A DNA stretch of 64,000 bases, taken from NCBI RefSeq assembly GCF_016918075.2, contig NZ_JAERPS020000001.1:930001-994000 (forward strand), read 5' to 3'. Origin of the DNA: Rheinheimera maricola (GTDB lineage: Bacteria > Pseudomonadota > Gammaproteobacteria > Enterobacterales > Alteromonadaceae). The position numbers and the translations under genes are program-made. Every line of letters starts with the position of its first letter. Position 1 is the first letter of the stretch. Positions 8,621 through 16,361 of this stretch are shown here, piece by piece. Under the pieces are notes generated by a model. It saw only the letters and a list, made by a program, of their open reading frames with translations, searched no databases and was not told the origin of the DNA.

Positions 8621-10041
8621 CATATGAGCAGTGGTTAGCTACGCCTGGGCTGTATCGATGCGTGCTGGTTGAGCTGGATTATATCGATGCAGGCACATTG
8701 AAAACGGCATATTTTAGCAGCGCCGCCTTTGTTAGTGCCGGCACAGATAGCCCGGCGCATACTGCGTATGATCCATTCGTGCTTGGTGGTTTGGATTTTG
8801 AGCGCAGCCTGGCTGAGATTTTCACCGGTGCCAGCTCAAGCCGTACAGCTGATGTTGAGCTGGTAAGTATACCGGCAACTGATTGGTTAGCCGCGGCCAA
8901 TGTTGCGGGCCAGGCAATACGTATTTACCTGGGAGATAAAGCCTGGCCAAAAGCCGAATTCCGGCAGGTGATTACCGGTGTTTGTGACAGCGTTTGGCCA
9001 GAAACCAGCAGTATAAGAATTAAGTTTAAAGACCTGGCTAAAGTACTACAGCAACCAGTATTAACCAGCCGACACACTTCCGGCGCGGCAAATGGCGAGC
9101 TGAAACCGCTGTGCTTAGGCCGCTGCTACAACATTAGCCCGCAGTTGATAGATGCCGGCAGCCACATTTATATGTTTAACAGCGTAGCAAGCCAGGCGGT
9201 AACCGCCGTGCGTTTTAACGGTGATGTTGTCGCGCCGGCAGATTACACAGTGAATTTAGCCGCCGGTACCATTACGTTTAGCGTGTTTCCGATTGGCGAT
9301 GTAACGATGGATGTAGACGGTGCAAAGATAGCCGGCACTTGGTTGCAAACCTCAACACAAATTATCAGCTACTTGTGCAGCCGGGTTGGCATTACTGCTG
9401 ATATTAGCGGTTTGCCAGGCTATCAGCTGGGGCTATATTTAACTGACGACACCCAATTAAGCGCTGCGCTGGACGACATTTGTGCCAGCGTGGGCGGCTA
9501 CTGGTTATTTGACCGCCTGGGCCAGTTTACATGCCGGGCATTTAACGGTGTGCCAGTAACACAAACTGCCGCCATTACCGACGACCAAAACCTGTTCGCC
9601 AGCCGCCAGCCGCGCCGGCGCATAGCACCGCTGCACGAGTTAACCCTGGGCTATGCCCGCAACTGGACACCATTAAATACCATTGCTGCCAGCATCTATG
9701 AAAACACGCCAGACGTTGCAAAGCGTCTGGCCAGTGAAGAGCTAACAGTAACGCAATCGGCCCCAGCAGTATTGGCAGCCTATGCAGACGCGCAAACGCT
9801 GACCGTTAGCACTTTAATAGTAAGTAACACTGATGCAAATGCCGAAGCCAGCCGCCGCATGGCGCTGAGTGCTTTGCCGCGTTACGTGTACGAGACACAA
9901 CAACTGGCCGCGCCGCTGCAGTGGCAACTAGGCGATGGCGCGACATTACAAACCCCCGGCGTTAACGGCAGCGATGCAGTTATAACAAAACTGGCGGAAA
10001 ACCCGCTAAAAGGCGTAGTGAGAGTGGAGTTTTGGCAATGA
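8617..10041 (+). CDS. phage tail-tip/hub structural protein
   Basis: A 474-residue protein in ATGA overlap with the tape measure gene. Position directly after the tape measure is where siphophages encode distal tail and hub proteins. The chain alternates beta-rich blocks (IRIYLGDKAWPKAEFRQVIT; YTVNLAAGTITFSVFPIGDV) with a helical insert (TDDTQLSAALDDICASVGG) followed by a YWLFDRLGQF strand, a pattern like gp27-type hub domains. DUF2163-like resemblance at the N-terminus is recalled and not verified. No peptidase or hydrolase motif is evident. Confidence 0.6.
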   Translation: MTYEQWLATPGLYRCVLVELDYIDAGTLKTAYFSSAAFVSAGTDSPAHTAYDPFVLGGLDFERSLAEIFTGASSSRTADVELVSIPATDWLAAANVAGQAIRIYLGDKAWPKAEFRQVITGVCDSVWPETSSIRIKFKDLAKVLQQPVLTSRHTSGAANGELKPLCLGRCYNISPQLIDAGSHIYMFNSVASQAVTAVRFNGDVVAPADYTVNLAAGTITFSVFPIGDVTMDVDGAKIAGTWLQTSTQIISYLCSRVGITADISGLPGYQLGLYLTDDTQLSAALDDICASVGGYWLFDRLGQFTCRAFNGVPVTQTAAITDDQNLFASRQPRRRIAPLHELTLGYARNWTPLNTIAASIYENTPDVAKRLASEELTVTQSAPAVLAAYADAQTLTVSTLIVSNTDANAEASRRMALSALPRYVYETQQLAAPLQWQLGDGATLQTPGVNGSDAVITKLAENPLKGVVRVEFWQ

Positions 10042-10877
10042 GTAATGTGCGCATGGTGATCATAAATGAGTTTGATAGCGGTACCGTTGCGCAAAGCGTG
10101 GGTACAGCGGTTGCAAGCCTGCCTGCAACCAACATGCAAGCGTATAACAACAGCCGAATCTGGCGCAGCCTAACGGTGGCCAATTCAGTGCTACAGGGAA
10201 ACTTTGCTGACATCCAGTTGATTAGTGCGTTTGTACTGTGGCGGCATAACTTGACCAACGCCGCAACCATTCGCCTGCAACTTTACGCCAGTGCAAACCA
10301 AACCGGCACAGTTGTCTATGACAGCAGCGACATTCCAGCAGTGCAGCAAATTAGCTTCGGTGACTGGGATTGGCGTATTCAGCCAGTAGTGGCCAGCGCG
10401 CTGGATGATTGGGCGGTGCGATATAGCCAGATGTGGTTTGCCGCAGTTTTCGCGGCAAGCTATAAAATCACCATTAAAGACCCGTTAAACACCACCGGCC
10501 AGCTCGATGCTACACGTATTTATATGGGCCGCCATTTTGAGCCTGCTGTGAATTTCAGCTATGGCCGCCAGTGGCAGATTGGTAGTAATGCACAGCAACT
10601 GCGTACGGACGATGGTTCACTGTTTACAACGCAATCGCCCACGTGGCGCACTAGCCAGTTTTCGCTGGATTATATAGATGAAGGCGACCGCGCAAACTTG
10701 ATAAAAGCCCTGCGTTACGCCGGTACCAGCCGTGACTTTTTTATCAGCCTGTTCCCGGAGCAAGGCGGCCAAAAAGAAGTGGAAAACTCATTTGCGGCCA
10801 AGTTCAAACAGCAGCCGGTTATTACCAATTCAGCTTTCAACAATAACAAAGCGCCACTTAGCGTGGAGGAATGCTAA
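10038..10877 (+). CDS. phage tail protein, distal tail/baseplate type
   Basis: The ATG at 10038 (ATGA overlap with the previous stop) is preferred over the TTG two codons upstream, giving 279 residues. The chain is beta-rich and carries FSYGRQWQIGSNAQQL and WRTSQFSLDYIDEGDRANLIKAL, with a terminal EECstop. It has no signal peptide or membrane segment. Its place between the hub and the fibre suggests a minor tail-tip protein. No family name can be given with confidence. Confidence 0.55.
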   Translation: MSNVRMVIINEFDSGTVAQSVGTAVASLPATNMQAYNNSRIWRSLTVANSVLQGNFADIQLISAFVLWRHNLTNAATIRLQLYASANQTGTVVYDSSDIPAVQQISFGDWDWRIQPVVASALDDWAVRYSQMWFAAVFAASYKITIKDPLNTTGQLDATRIYMGRHFEPAVNFSYGRQWQIGSNAQQLRTDDGSLFTTQSPTWRTSQFSLDYIDEGDRANLIKALRYAGTSRDFFISLFPEQGGQKEVENSFAAKFKQQPVITNSAFNNNKAPLSVEEC

Positions 10878-12379
10878 TGCAAAAATTACCCGTACCAAAC
10901 GTTGTCCTTGAGACGCAAGACCAGGGAAGTGTGTTTCAAAGTAAAATGAACAGCTTGGCAAGTGCCTGTAAAACGGCTGTTGAGGCGTATAACAACCAGA
11001 TCGATGCGGCTACTACTGCTGAACAGTTCAGTGATGCCGCACAGCAAGCGTTGGCTGATGCTGATGTGACGCCGATATTGCGACAACTTAATTTGCTAAC
11101 CATTGAAACTCCATCTATTAGCTTAGATTTTCAGCACGGGCTCTATTTTGCTTATGTGGCTGGAGCCGGTGTAAATAGCAATCAACTTAGCGAACTGATG
11201 CAAACAGTAAGGGATACGCCTGCTATAAGTAACGGTTTGTTAGGATTTGAAAACATCCCCTCACATACTCCCATCATTGAGGTGGACCCTGTATCACGTG
11301 AGATAATAGGACTTAAGTCAGCAGCTGCTAGGGTTAATAAACTAATAAAATCTAATAATTTTGCAAACCCTCAATGGGTTAAGAGCGGAGTTACAACATC
11401 TGAGTTAATTGCAACGCCATTGATAGAAGGTGCAAAAATCTGGAAAATCAATGAATCCTCGGCTTTTGGCGTGCACTGTATAACGCAAAATGTTTTATTA
11501 GAAGCTAATAAAGTATACACAATTGTGGTGGTAGCAAAAGCAGCAGAGCGCCAACAATTATCATTGCAAACATCATCTACAATTAACTGGCTAGAGTCCA
11601 AATCTTCCAGAGTTAACTTGCTTGATTCTACCGTAATTGACGGTCAGGGTAAGGCTACCCAATTATATGATGGCTTTATCGAATTTTCCTTAACTGCTCA
11701 GTTCGGTTCCGTCGGTGGCAGTGGTGGCGTTAATCTCTATTTGTCAAAAGATGGAGTGAACTCATACCAAGGTGACGGTGTTAGTGGTATTGAAATTTTT
11801 ACAGTTGATCTAGTAGAGGGGCCAATTGCAGGTCCTCCTATAATCACTGACACTACTTCTTTAGCGACTTCATCAGATAAGCATTCTCTACCAGTGACTC
11901 ACAGAGGCAGTTTTACGATCTACGGTGAATTTATAGTTTACGATTTTCCGGTCGATACTTTTGCAGCCATATGTCGCCTGGCTGACGCTGCCAATACCTC
12001 AGTACGTGGGGCGGCTATTAGGATTGGCAGAACTTCTCAAGGTACCATTTCAGCTGCTGTAGCAGTAAGGGGAGCCGACGGCATACTAACGTCTGTCCCT
12101 GCGACGAATCAGAGTGACCTCAGGATAGGCATTAATAGACTTGCTATGTCGTTTGATGCTTTGAGCAACGAATTATCAATATCATTAAACGGAGTTACAA
12201 GCAAAAATCAGGTTGATAGTGCAGATTTTTTAGAACTTTACGCAACTCATTTATATCCTATAAGCCGTATTAATATCACTTCAAGTAACACCAATCCAGA
12301 AGCAGTTCGATGTAGACGCTGTATATTTTGGCCCTACAAACTGAGCACCGAATCTCAAAACAAGTGGACGTTAATATGA
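10877..12379 (+). CDS. tail fibre / receptor-binding protein with lectin-like domain
   Basis: The start is set at ATG 10877 because GGAGGA ends 6 nt upstream; an ATG at 10871 sits directly on that site. The protein has 500 residues. The first 110 are helical and resemble neighbouring tail genes. The rest is beta-rich and, in its middle and end, looks like two jelly-roll carbohydrate-binding modules (NNFANPQWVKSG; HRGSFTIYGEFIVYD; INRLAMSFDALSNELSISLN), as in receptor-binding tips. Base composition becomes clearly AT-richer from about 11100 than in the tail genes before it, which suggests exchange of the tip domain. The function is inferred. Confidence 0.6.
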   Translation: MQKLPVPNVVLETQDQGSVFQSKMNSLASACKTAVEAYNNQIDAATTAEQFSDAAQQALADADVTPILRQLNLLTIETPSISLDFQHGLYFAYVAGAGVNSNQLSELMQTVRDTPAISNGLLGFENIPSHTPIIEVDPVSREIIGLKSAAARVNKLIKSNNFANPQWVKSGVTTSELIATPLIEGAKIWKINESSAFGVHCITQNVLLEANKVYTIVVVAKAAERQQLSLQTSSTINWLESKSSRVNLLDSTVIDGQGKATQLYDGFIEFSLTAQFGSVGGSGGVNLYLSKDGVNSYQGDGVSGIEIFTVDLVEGPIAGPPIITDTTSLATSSDKHSLPVTHRGSFTIYGEFIVYDFPVDTFAAICRLADAANTSVRGAAIRIGRTSQGTISAAVAVRGADGILTSVPATNQSDLRIGINRLAMSFDALSNELSISLNGVTSKNQVDSADFLELYATHLYPISRINITSSNTNPEAVRCRRCIFWPYKLSTESQNKWTLI

Positions 12380-12843
12380 CAATACGAGTTATAAGCACCG
12401 ATCAAAGTGGCTGCCGAATTAATTCTTCGCGTCCTTTGCAAGGCATGGATTTTTTTATAGCCTTACCAGTAACGCCTAGCGAGCAGTTTTTAGGTATCGA
12501 TACATATTATTATGTTTTTCTTGATGAAGACCAGGCGAAGCAAATGTTAAATTGGTCGCCTGATACTGGCTATCAACCGCTGTTTATGCAACCCAAAGTG
12601 GTGCCACATTCTATCACTCGTCGTCAGGCCAGGCAGCAGCTACTGCTCATGGGCCTGCTAGATAATGTCGACCCGACCATTGCATCGATACCTGACACAA
12701 CAGCCAGGCGCCTGGCTGAAATCTATTGGCAGGATGCCACAGACTTTGATCGCAATAACCCCTACTTGCTTAGTATTGCCGCTGCACTTGGGCTAACACC
12801 CGAGCAACTAGACGATGCCTTTATAGCAGCGGAGGCGCTATGA
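12376..12843 (+). CDS. tail fibre-associated protein
   Basis: The ATG at 12376 overlaps the fibre stop (ATGA), giving 155 residues; an in-frame ATG 48 bp upstream lies inside the fibre gene. The C-terminal half (RRQARQQLLLMGLLDNVDPTI, then ARRLAEIYWQDATDFDRNNP and LGLTPEQLDDAFIAA) is a helical module of the kind found at the end of small proteins next to phage fibre genes. A fibre accessory or chaperone role is likely from position. No enzymatic motif is seen. Confidence 0.55.
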   Translation: MTIRVISTDQSGCRINSSRPLQGMDFFIALPVTPSEQFLGIDTYYYVFLDEDQAKQMLNWSPDTGYQPLFMQPKVVPHSITRRQARQQLLLMGLLDNVDPTIASIPDTTARRLAEIYWQDATDFDRNNPYLLSIAAALGLTPEQLDDAFIAAEAL

Positions 12844-13226
12844 TTTTTTACGTTGATAAAATTAACGGTGTTGCGGCTGGGCGTAAAGTGACTATGTTGC
12901 CCGTCGCAATAATTGAGAGACGTTATAAATGTGATAAAGGACTGCGGGCCCACGAAGTTGAGCACATCAAGCAGTATTGCGTTCTGTTTGTTATCGTTGG
13001 TACTTTAGGTTTGCTGCTTACCAATGCAGCTGTGGCACTGCCGGCTGCAATGATGGCACATGATTTGGCATATACAGCGATCGGCAAATACAGACTGTGG
13101 TGCGAAGTAAAAGCATACAAGAAGCAAATACAGCACGGTCTATCAATAGACAAAGCAGCTTCATTCATTTCAAAATATTACAAACTTCAGCTAACAGTAG
13201 ACGAGGCCAAAAAGCTGTTAGAGTGA
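12840..13226 (+). CDS. small HExxH membrane protein at the prophage right end
   Basis: A 128-residue protein in ATGA overlap with the fibre-associated gene. It carries HEVEH at residues 38-42, a zincin HExxH motif, with a possible third ligand E89 in EVKAY. A hydrophobic segment at about 47-75 (CVLFVIVGTLGLLLTNAAV) would anchor it in the membrane. The layout fits small zinc-binding proteins seen in many phage and plasmid tail or late regions, whose role is not established. It is the last gene before the Mu-like right end. Confidence 0.6.
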   Translation: MIFYVDKINGVAAGRKVTMLPVAIIERRYKCDKGLRAHEVEHIKQYCVLFVIVGTLGLLLTNAAVALPAAMMAHDLAYTAIGKYRLWCEVKAYKKQIQHGLSIDKAASFISKYYKLQLTVDEAKKLLE

Positions 13227-13318
13227 TTGTGTATTTTGAAAAGTTTTTTCACTATGAGCAAGAATCAATTTTCGCAATTATCGCACAACAGGCGCGTTAA
13301 TTTTCGCGCGCCGCTTCA
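13227..13318. other. Mu-like prophage right end with transposase-binding sites
   Basis: Read from the right, the end starts TGAAGCGGCGCGCGAAAA at 13318. The Mu right end, as I recall it, starts TGAAGCGGCGCACGAAAA. An R1-like site occupies about 13291-13313. An R2-like site at 13269-13290 reads GTTGTGCGATAATTGCGAAAA against Mu GTTTCACGATAAATGCGAAAA, at the same distance from the tip. An R3-like site in opposite orientation (TTTCACTATGAGCAAGAA) is at about 13246-13263, as in Mu. The tip ends in CA on the plus strand. A 5-bp target duplicate starting GTCAG would be expected at 13319-13323. Confidence 0.82.
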
Positions 13319-13471
13319 GTCAGGGTATGTACTACCGACACAAACCAGTGTTCTGAGTCAGCTAAAGTTAAGACTGATAAACTGCTAAACGTACCGCCAG
13401 CCTGCTTGTAGTATTTGTTACTGTGCTGGTTGGATACGACAAGGGGCTTATAAAATGGCAGTAGCGGGTTT

Positions 13472-13750
13472 CTAGCTAATCCGCAGCGCTATGCCATAGT
13501 GCTGGAAAACTGCCAGGTCACGATGAAACCAGTGCTGAAACGCGCTGGTGTTGTATCCATGTAGCTCTGCAAGCTCGGCATAACGTACGGCAGTATGCAG
13601 TAAATCGGCGTAACGCCATATTCTGCCGTAAGCAACAACGTTAAGTTGCGGCTGCTCACCTAATATTTGTATCGCCTGCATAACTTTATGCAGGTAACGC
13701 AGTTCATTGGTTTGCTGTTCAGTCACGTTATGGGTTATGTATTGGCTCAT
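13472..13750 (-). CDS. small protein of unknown function, copy 1 of a duplicated gene
   Basis: A 92-residue protein starting at 13750, with AAGGAG 8 nt upstream on the minus strand. It is a near-identical relative of the protein at 25214-25495; both share NVTEQQTNELRYLHKVMQAI/TVTEQQ..., a WRYxDLLHTAVRY core and HYGI near the end. No known domain is recognised. It lies downstream of the remnant of a WYL regulator, just as copy 2 lies downstream of an intact one, so the pair probably moved as a unit. A predicted operator at 13841-13867 precedes it. Confidence 0.7.
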   Translation of the reverse strand: MSQYITHNVTEQQTNELRYLHKVMQAIQILGEQPQLNVVAYGRIWRYADLLHTAVRYAELAELHGYNTSAFQHWFHRDLAVFQHYGIALRIS

Positions 13751-13840
13751 GGCGATGGCTCCTTATTGCATAGCCTGAGCTTAGGTTGTCGGCTGCGCAA
13801 TGAAAAGTATTAATCGCTTGAGTTAAATTTAACCTGTATC

Positions 13841-13867
13841 TTTTGGTTACATATGGTGGAATTAAAA
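13841..13867 (-). promoter_or_regulatory. degenerate operator-like inverted repeat, copy 1
   Basis: TTTTGGTT and AATTAAAA flank an 11-nt centre. It matches in place and sequence the better inverted repeat at 25586-25610, which precedes the second copy of the small gene. It overlaps the stop codon of the WYL remnant. Inferred to be a decayed binding site for the BrxR-like regulator. Confidence 0.4.
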
Positions 13868-13987
13868 CGCATGCTGTTTCACTTCGTCCAGGTTCGCCAC
13901 CATAATTTGCTGCGCCTGCGGGCGCGCTGCTAATTTGGTTAAATCCAGTATCAGGGTGTTAAGTCGTTCTGGACGAGTGATCTGCAT
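13862..13987 (-). pseudogene. 3' remnant of a BrxR-like WYL regulator
   Basis: On the minus strand this piece encodes about 41 residues ending ARPQAQQIMVANLDEVKQHAF and a stop. The intact regulator at 25605-26504 ends ARPEAQQIMVANLDEVKRHAF. The match is lost beyond roughly 33 residues, so the first 260 or so residues of this copy are gone. The remnant marks one side of a direct duplication that flanks the AAA/WYL block. Confidence 0.8.
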
Positions 13988-14022
13988 CAAACACACTCCA
14001 CCAGATGTACTTTGTTGGGAAT

Positions 14023-14094
14023 GTATACGCCTCACCGTAATTTTTGTCAGTATACGCTAAGGCGTAAGTTGCATCTGTATGCGCTGTAGCGTAA
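14023..14094 (+). repeat. three 18-nt direct repeats at exact 27-bp period upstream of the AAA gene
   Basis: GTATACGCCTCACCGTAA (14023), GTATACGCTAAGGCGTAA (14050) and GTATGCGCTGTAGCGTAA (14077) start exactly 27 bp apart. The middle copy contains a perfect TACGC/GCGTA inverted repeat, and the others are partly symmetrical. They lie 180-250 bp before the AAA gene at 14272 and are probably operators. A separate TGTCG/CGACA inverted repeat is at 14178-14195. The rest of 13988-14271 shows no gene. Confidence 0.65.
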
Positions 14095-14271
14095 TAAAAG
14101 AAGTTGAGCTTGGTGGTTTACGGCTGCAACATAGTGGGTACTTATAGCAGTTCGAACACCAAAAATTATCTAAAAAGTGTCGAAAATTTCCGACAGGAAA
14201 CAGCTGATGTAACGACATAACCTGTCGCGCCTATTTGCAAAAATACTCCCAGTCAGTAGAGGAGTGTTGTA

Positions 14272-16359
14272 ATGCAAACCGCAAATCGCCAGCAAGATGA
14301 TAATCATGGGTATCTTTCACAGCTAATTGACCCTGACTCCCCGGCAATTTGCCGGTTGTGGGCAATCCGGATGATTAAAGGTCGGCGCTTAACAGCTAGT
14401 ATCTTTGAATCGTTGGTATTAGATGATGTGCCAGCCTTTTTACGCAAACCAGGCCGGAAATCACAAAAGCTAACCGAGGCGGCGCTGCAAGGTTATATTG
14501 AGCAGCAACTGCAAGCATTAGAGCAGCTTAATAGCCTTCAGCTGCCCGATGTACTGACCAAGAATATCGACAGCCTAAGCAAAATGATGGGGTTCAGTTT
14601 AGCGGAGCAGGCCATTTTCACCTTCGCAGTTCTGCTTAAAACAGATACCACCCTGATTAATGTCACCTCTACCATGCGGCCGATTAAAAAAACGGAGTTG
14701 GTTAAACTGCTGGCACAGGTACTGGGCCTATCAGAGCTGTTGGTGAAAAGTGCACTGAAACGAGACAGTAACTTACTTAAATCAGGTCTTTTAGTGGTGC
14801 AACCCGGGCCTGCTTTGGCGCTGGAAGAGATCTTCGACTTTGTAACCTTTAGCTTTGTAAATAGCTTATTTGAAGAGCATAAAGATGCTTCCTGTATGTT
14901 CAGGGACGTATTGCAGCAGGCCTCTTTACCTACGTTAAAGCTCAGCTATTACCAGCACATCAATACCGATCTGCAGATCATGTTGCCCTATCTGAAAAAT
15001 GCGCTAACCAAGGGGATGGTTGGCGTTAATATCCTGCTATATGGCCCGCCTGGTACCGGTAAAAGTGAGTTAGCCCGGGTAATGGCAAAGAAGCTGAAAG
15101 TATCGCTATTTGAAGTAAGCAGCGAAGATGATGATGGTGATGCGATGAGCGGCTCACAGCGTTTGCGCGCATACCGTGTTGCTCAGAGCTTTTTAGCGAA
15201 CACAAGCAACTTGCTGTTATTCGATGAAATCGAAGATGTATTCGTGCAAAACCCGTTTTCCCGACAGGCAGATCTTCGAAAAGGCTGGATGAACAAAGCG
15301 CTAGAGCAAAATACCGTGCCCTGTTTTTGGATAACCAATGACCAAAGAATTATTGATGATGCGTTTATCCGCCGCTTTGACCAGGTTATCGTGCTTAATA
15401 CACCGCCTAAAGCACAGCGTGCAGCCTTGCTGCAAAGTGCATCAGCAAATCTACTCACGGCGCAAGAGGCAACCAAGCTGGCAGAGCATCCACAACTTAC
15501 GCCGGCGATAATCAGCCGTGCAGGTAAGGTTGTCGCGCAGTTGAGCCCGCGCTTAAATCGTTCGGCTAAGGTAAGCGCATTGCAGCATCTGATGCAGCAA
15601 ACCCTGCGTGCTCAGGGCTATAAAGTACAAGATACGCTGCACCAAGATGTTTTAGGGCCGGTGTACGATGCAAACCTGGTAAACACCGATGTGGCTCTTG
15701 ATGAATTGGTGGCTGGCTTAAAAAACGCAGCTAGTGGCCGCTTGTGTTTATATGGTCCTGCCGGTACCGGCAAAACGGCGTTTTGTCATTACCTGGCTAA
15801 CCAGCTGCAAAAAAACTTATTAACTAAAACGGCATCACAGCTTATTAGTAAATATGTTGGTGAAACCGAGCAGAATATTGCCGCAGCCTTTGCTGAAGCC
15901 AAAGAAAACGATGCGGTGTTACTATTGGATGAAGTCGACAGCTTTTTACAAGATCGCCGACAGGCCCAGCATAGTTGGGAGGTCACCGCGGTAAATGAAA
16001 TGCTGGTACAAATGGAAGCCTTTGAAGGCATATTCGTCGCCAGCACGAATCTTATCCACAATCTGGATCAGGCATCACTGCGCCGCTTTGATCTTAAAGC
16101 CTGCTTTAACTATCTAAAGCCTCAGCAAGCTTTGGCACTGTTCAATGCGCATTGCCAGCAGCTTAAACTGGCGCCCTGTAAAGCCAGTGAGCAGCTCATT
16201 AAGGCACAGCTTCAACTTACTCCCGGTGACTTTGCTGCTTTGGCCAGACAAAGCCGCTTTCGGCCGTTTAATTCTGCCAAAGACTTTGCCACTACTTTGC
16301 TGCAAGAAGTGAGCTTGAAACAGGCTAACGCGACTAAGACTATTGGCTTTTTGCAGTAG
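14272..16359 (+). CDS. tandem-AAA ATPase 1 (defence-island AAA-AAA protein)
   Basis: A 695-residue protein with GAGGAG before ATG 14272. A helical N-terminal region (about 1-240) is followed by two AAA modules. Module 1 has Walker A GPPGTGKS near 257 and Walker B LLLFDEIED near 315. Module 2 has GPAGTGKT near 494, LLLDEVDSF near 550 and an RRFDLK arginine-finger-like segment. The second module resembles the CDC48/VPS4-type core. Module 1 keeps RRFDQ. It is a paralogue of the protein at 19476-21530. Its gene converges tail to tail, 2 bp apart, with a WYL regulator. Such ATPases remodel or extract protein substrates; the substrate here is unknown. No protease or nuclease domain is fused. Confidence 0.8.
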   Translation: MQTANRQQDDNHGYLSQLIDPDSPAICRLWAIRMIKGRRLTASIFESLVLDDVPAFLRKPGRKSQKLTEAALQGYIEQQLQALEQLNSLQLPDVLTKNIDSLSKMMGFSLAEQAIFTFAVLLKTDTTLINVTSTMRPIKKTELVKLLAQVLGLSELLVKSALKRDSNLLKSGLLVVQPGPALALEEIFDFVTFSFVNSLFEEHKDASCMFRDVLQQASLPTLKLSYYQHINTDLQIMLPYLKNALTKGMVGVNILLYGPPGTGKSELARVMAKKLKVSLFEVSSEDDDGDAMSGSQRLRAYRVAQSFLANTSNLLLFDEIEDVFVQNPFSRQADLRKGWMNKALEQNTVPCFWITNDQRIIDDAFIRRFDQVIVLNTPPKAQRAALLQSASANLLTAQEATKLAEHPQLTPAIISRAGKVVAQLSPRLNRSAKVSALQHLMQQTLRAQGYKVQDTLHQDVLGPVYDANLVNTDVALDELVAGLKNAASGRLCLYGPAGTGKTAFCHYLANQLQKNLLTKTASQLISKYVGETEQNIAAAFAEAKENDAVLLLDEVDSFLQDRRQAQHSWEVTAVNEMLVQMEAFEGIFVASTNLIHNLDQASLRRFDLKACFNYLKPQQALALFNAHCQQLKLAPCKASEQLIKAQLQLTPGDFAALARQSRFRPFNSAKDFATTLLQEVSLKQANATKTIGFLQ

Positions 16360-16361
16360 CT

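Noticed and set aside
13297-13488. Minus-strand open frame of about 64 codons (...ADSEHWFVSVVHTLTEAAREN) running into the phage right end
   Set aside because: It has no ATG, GTG or TTG start, overlaps the small gene at 13472, and its last codons are the phage end itself. At most it is a fragment of a host gene cut by the phage insertion.
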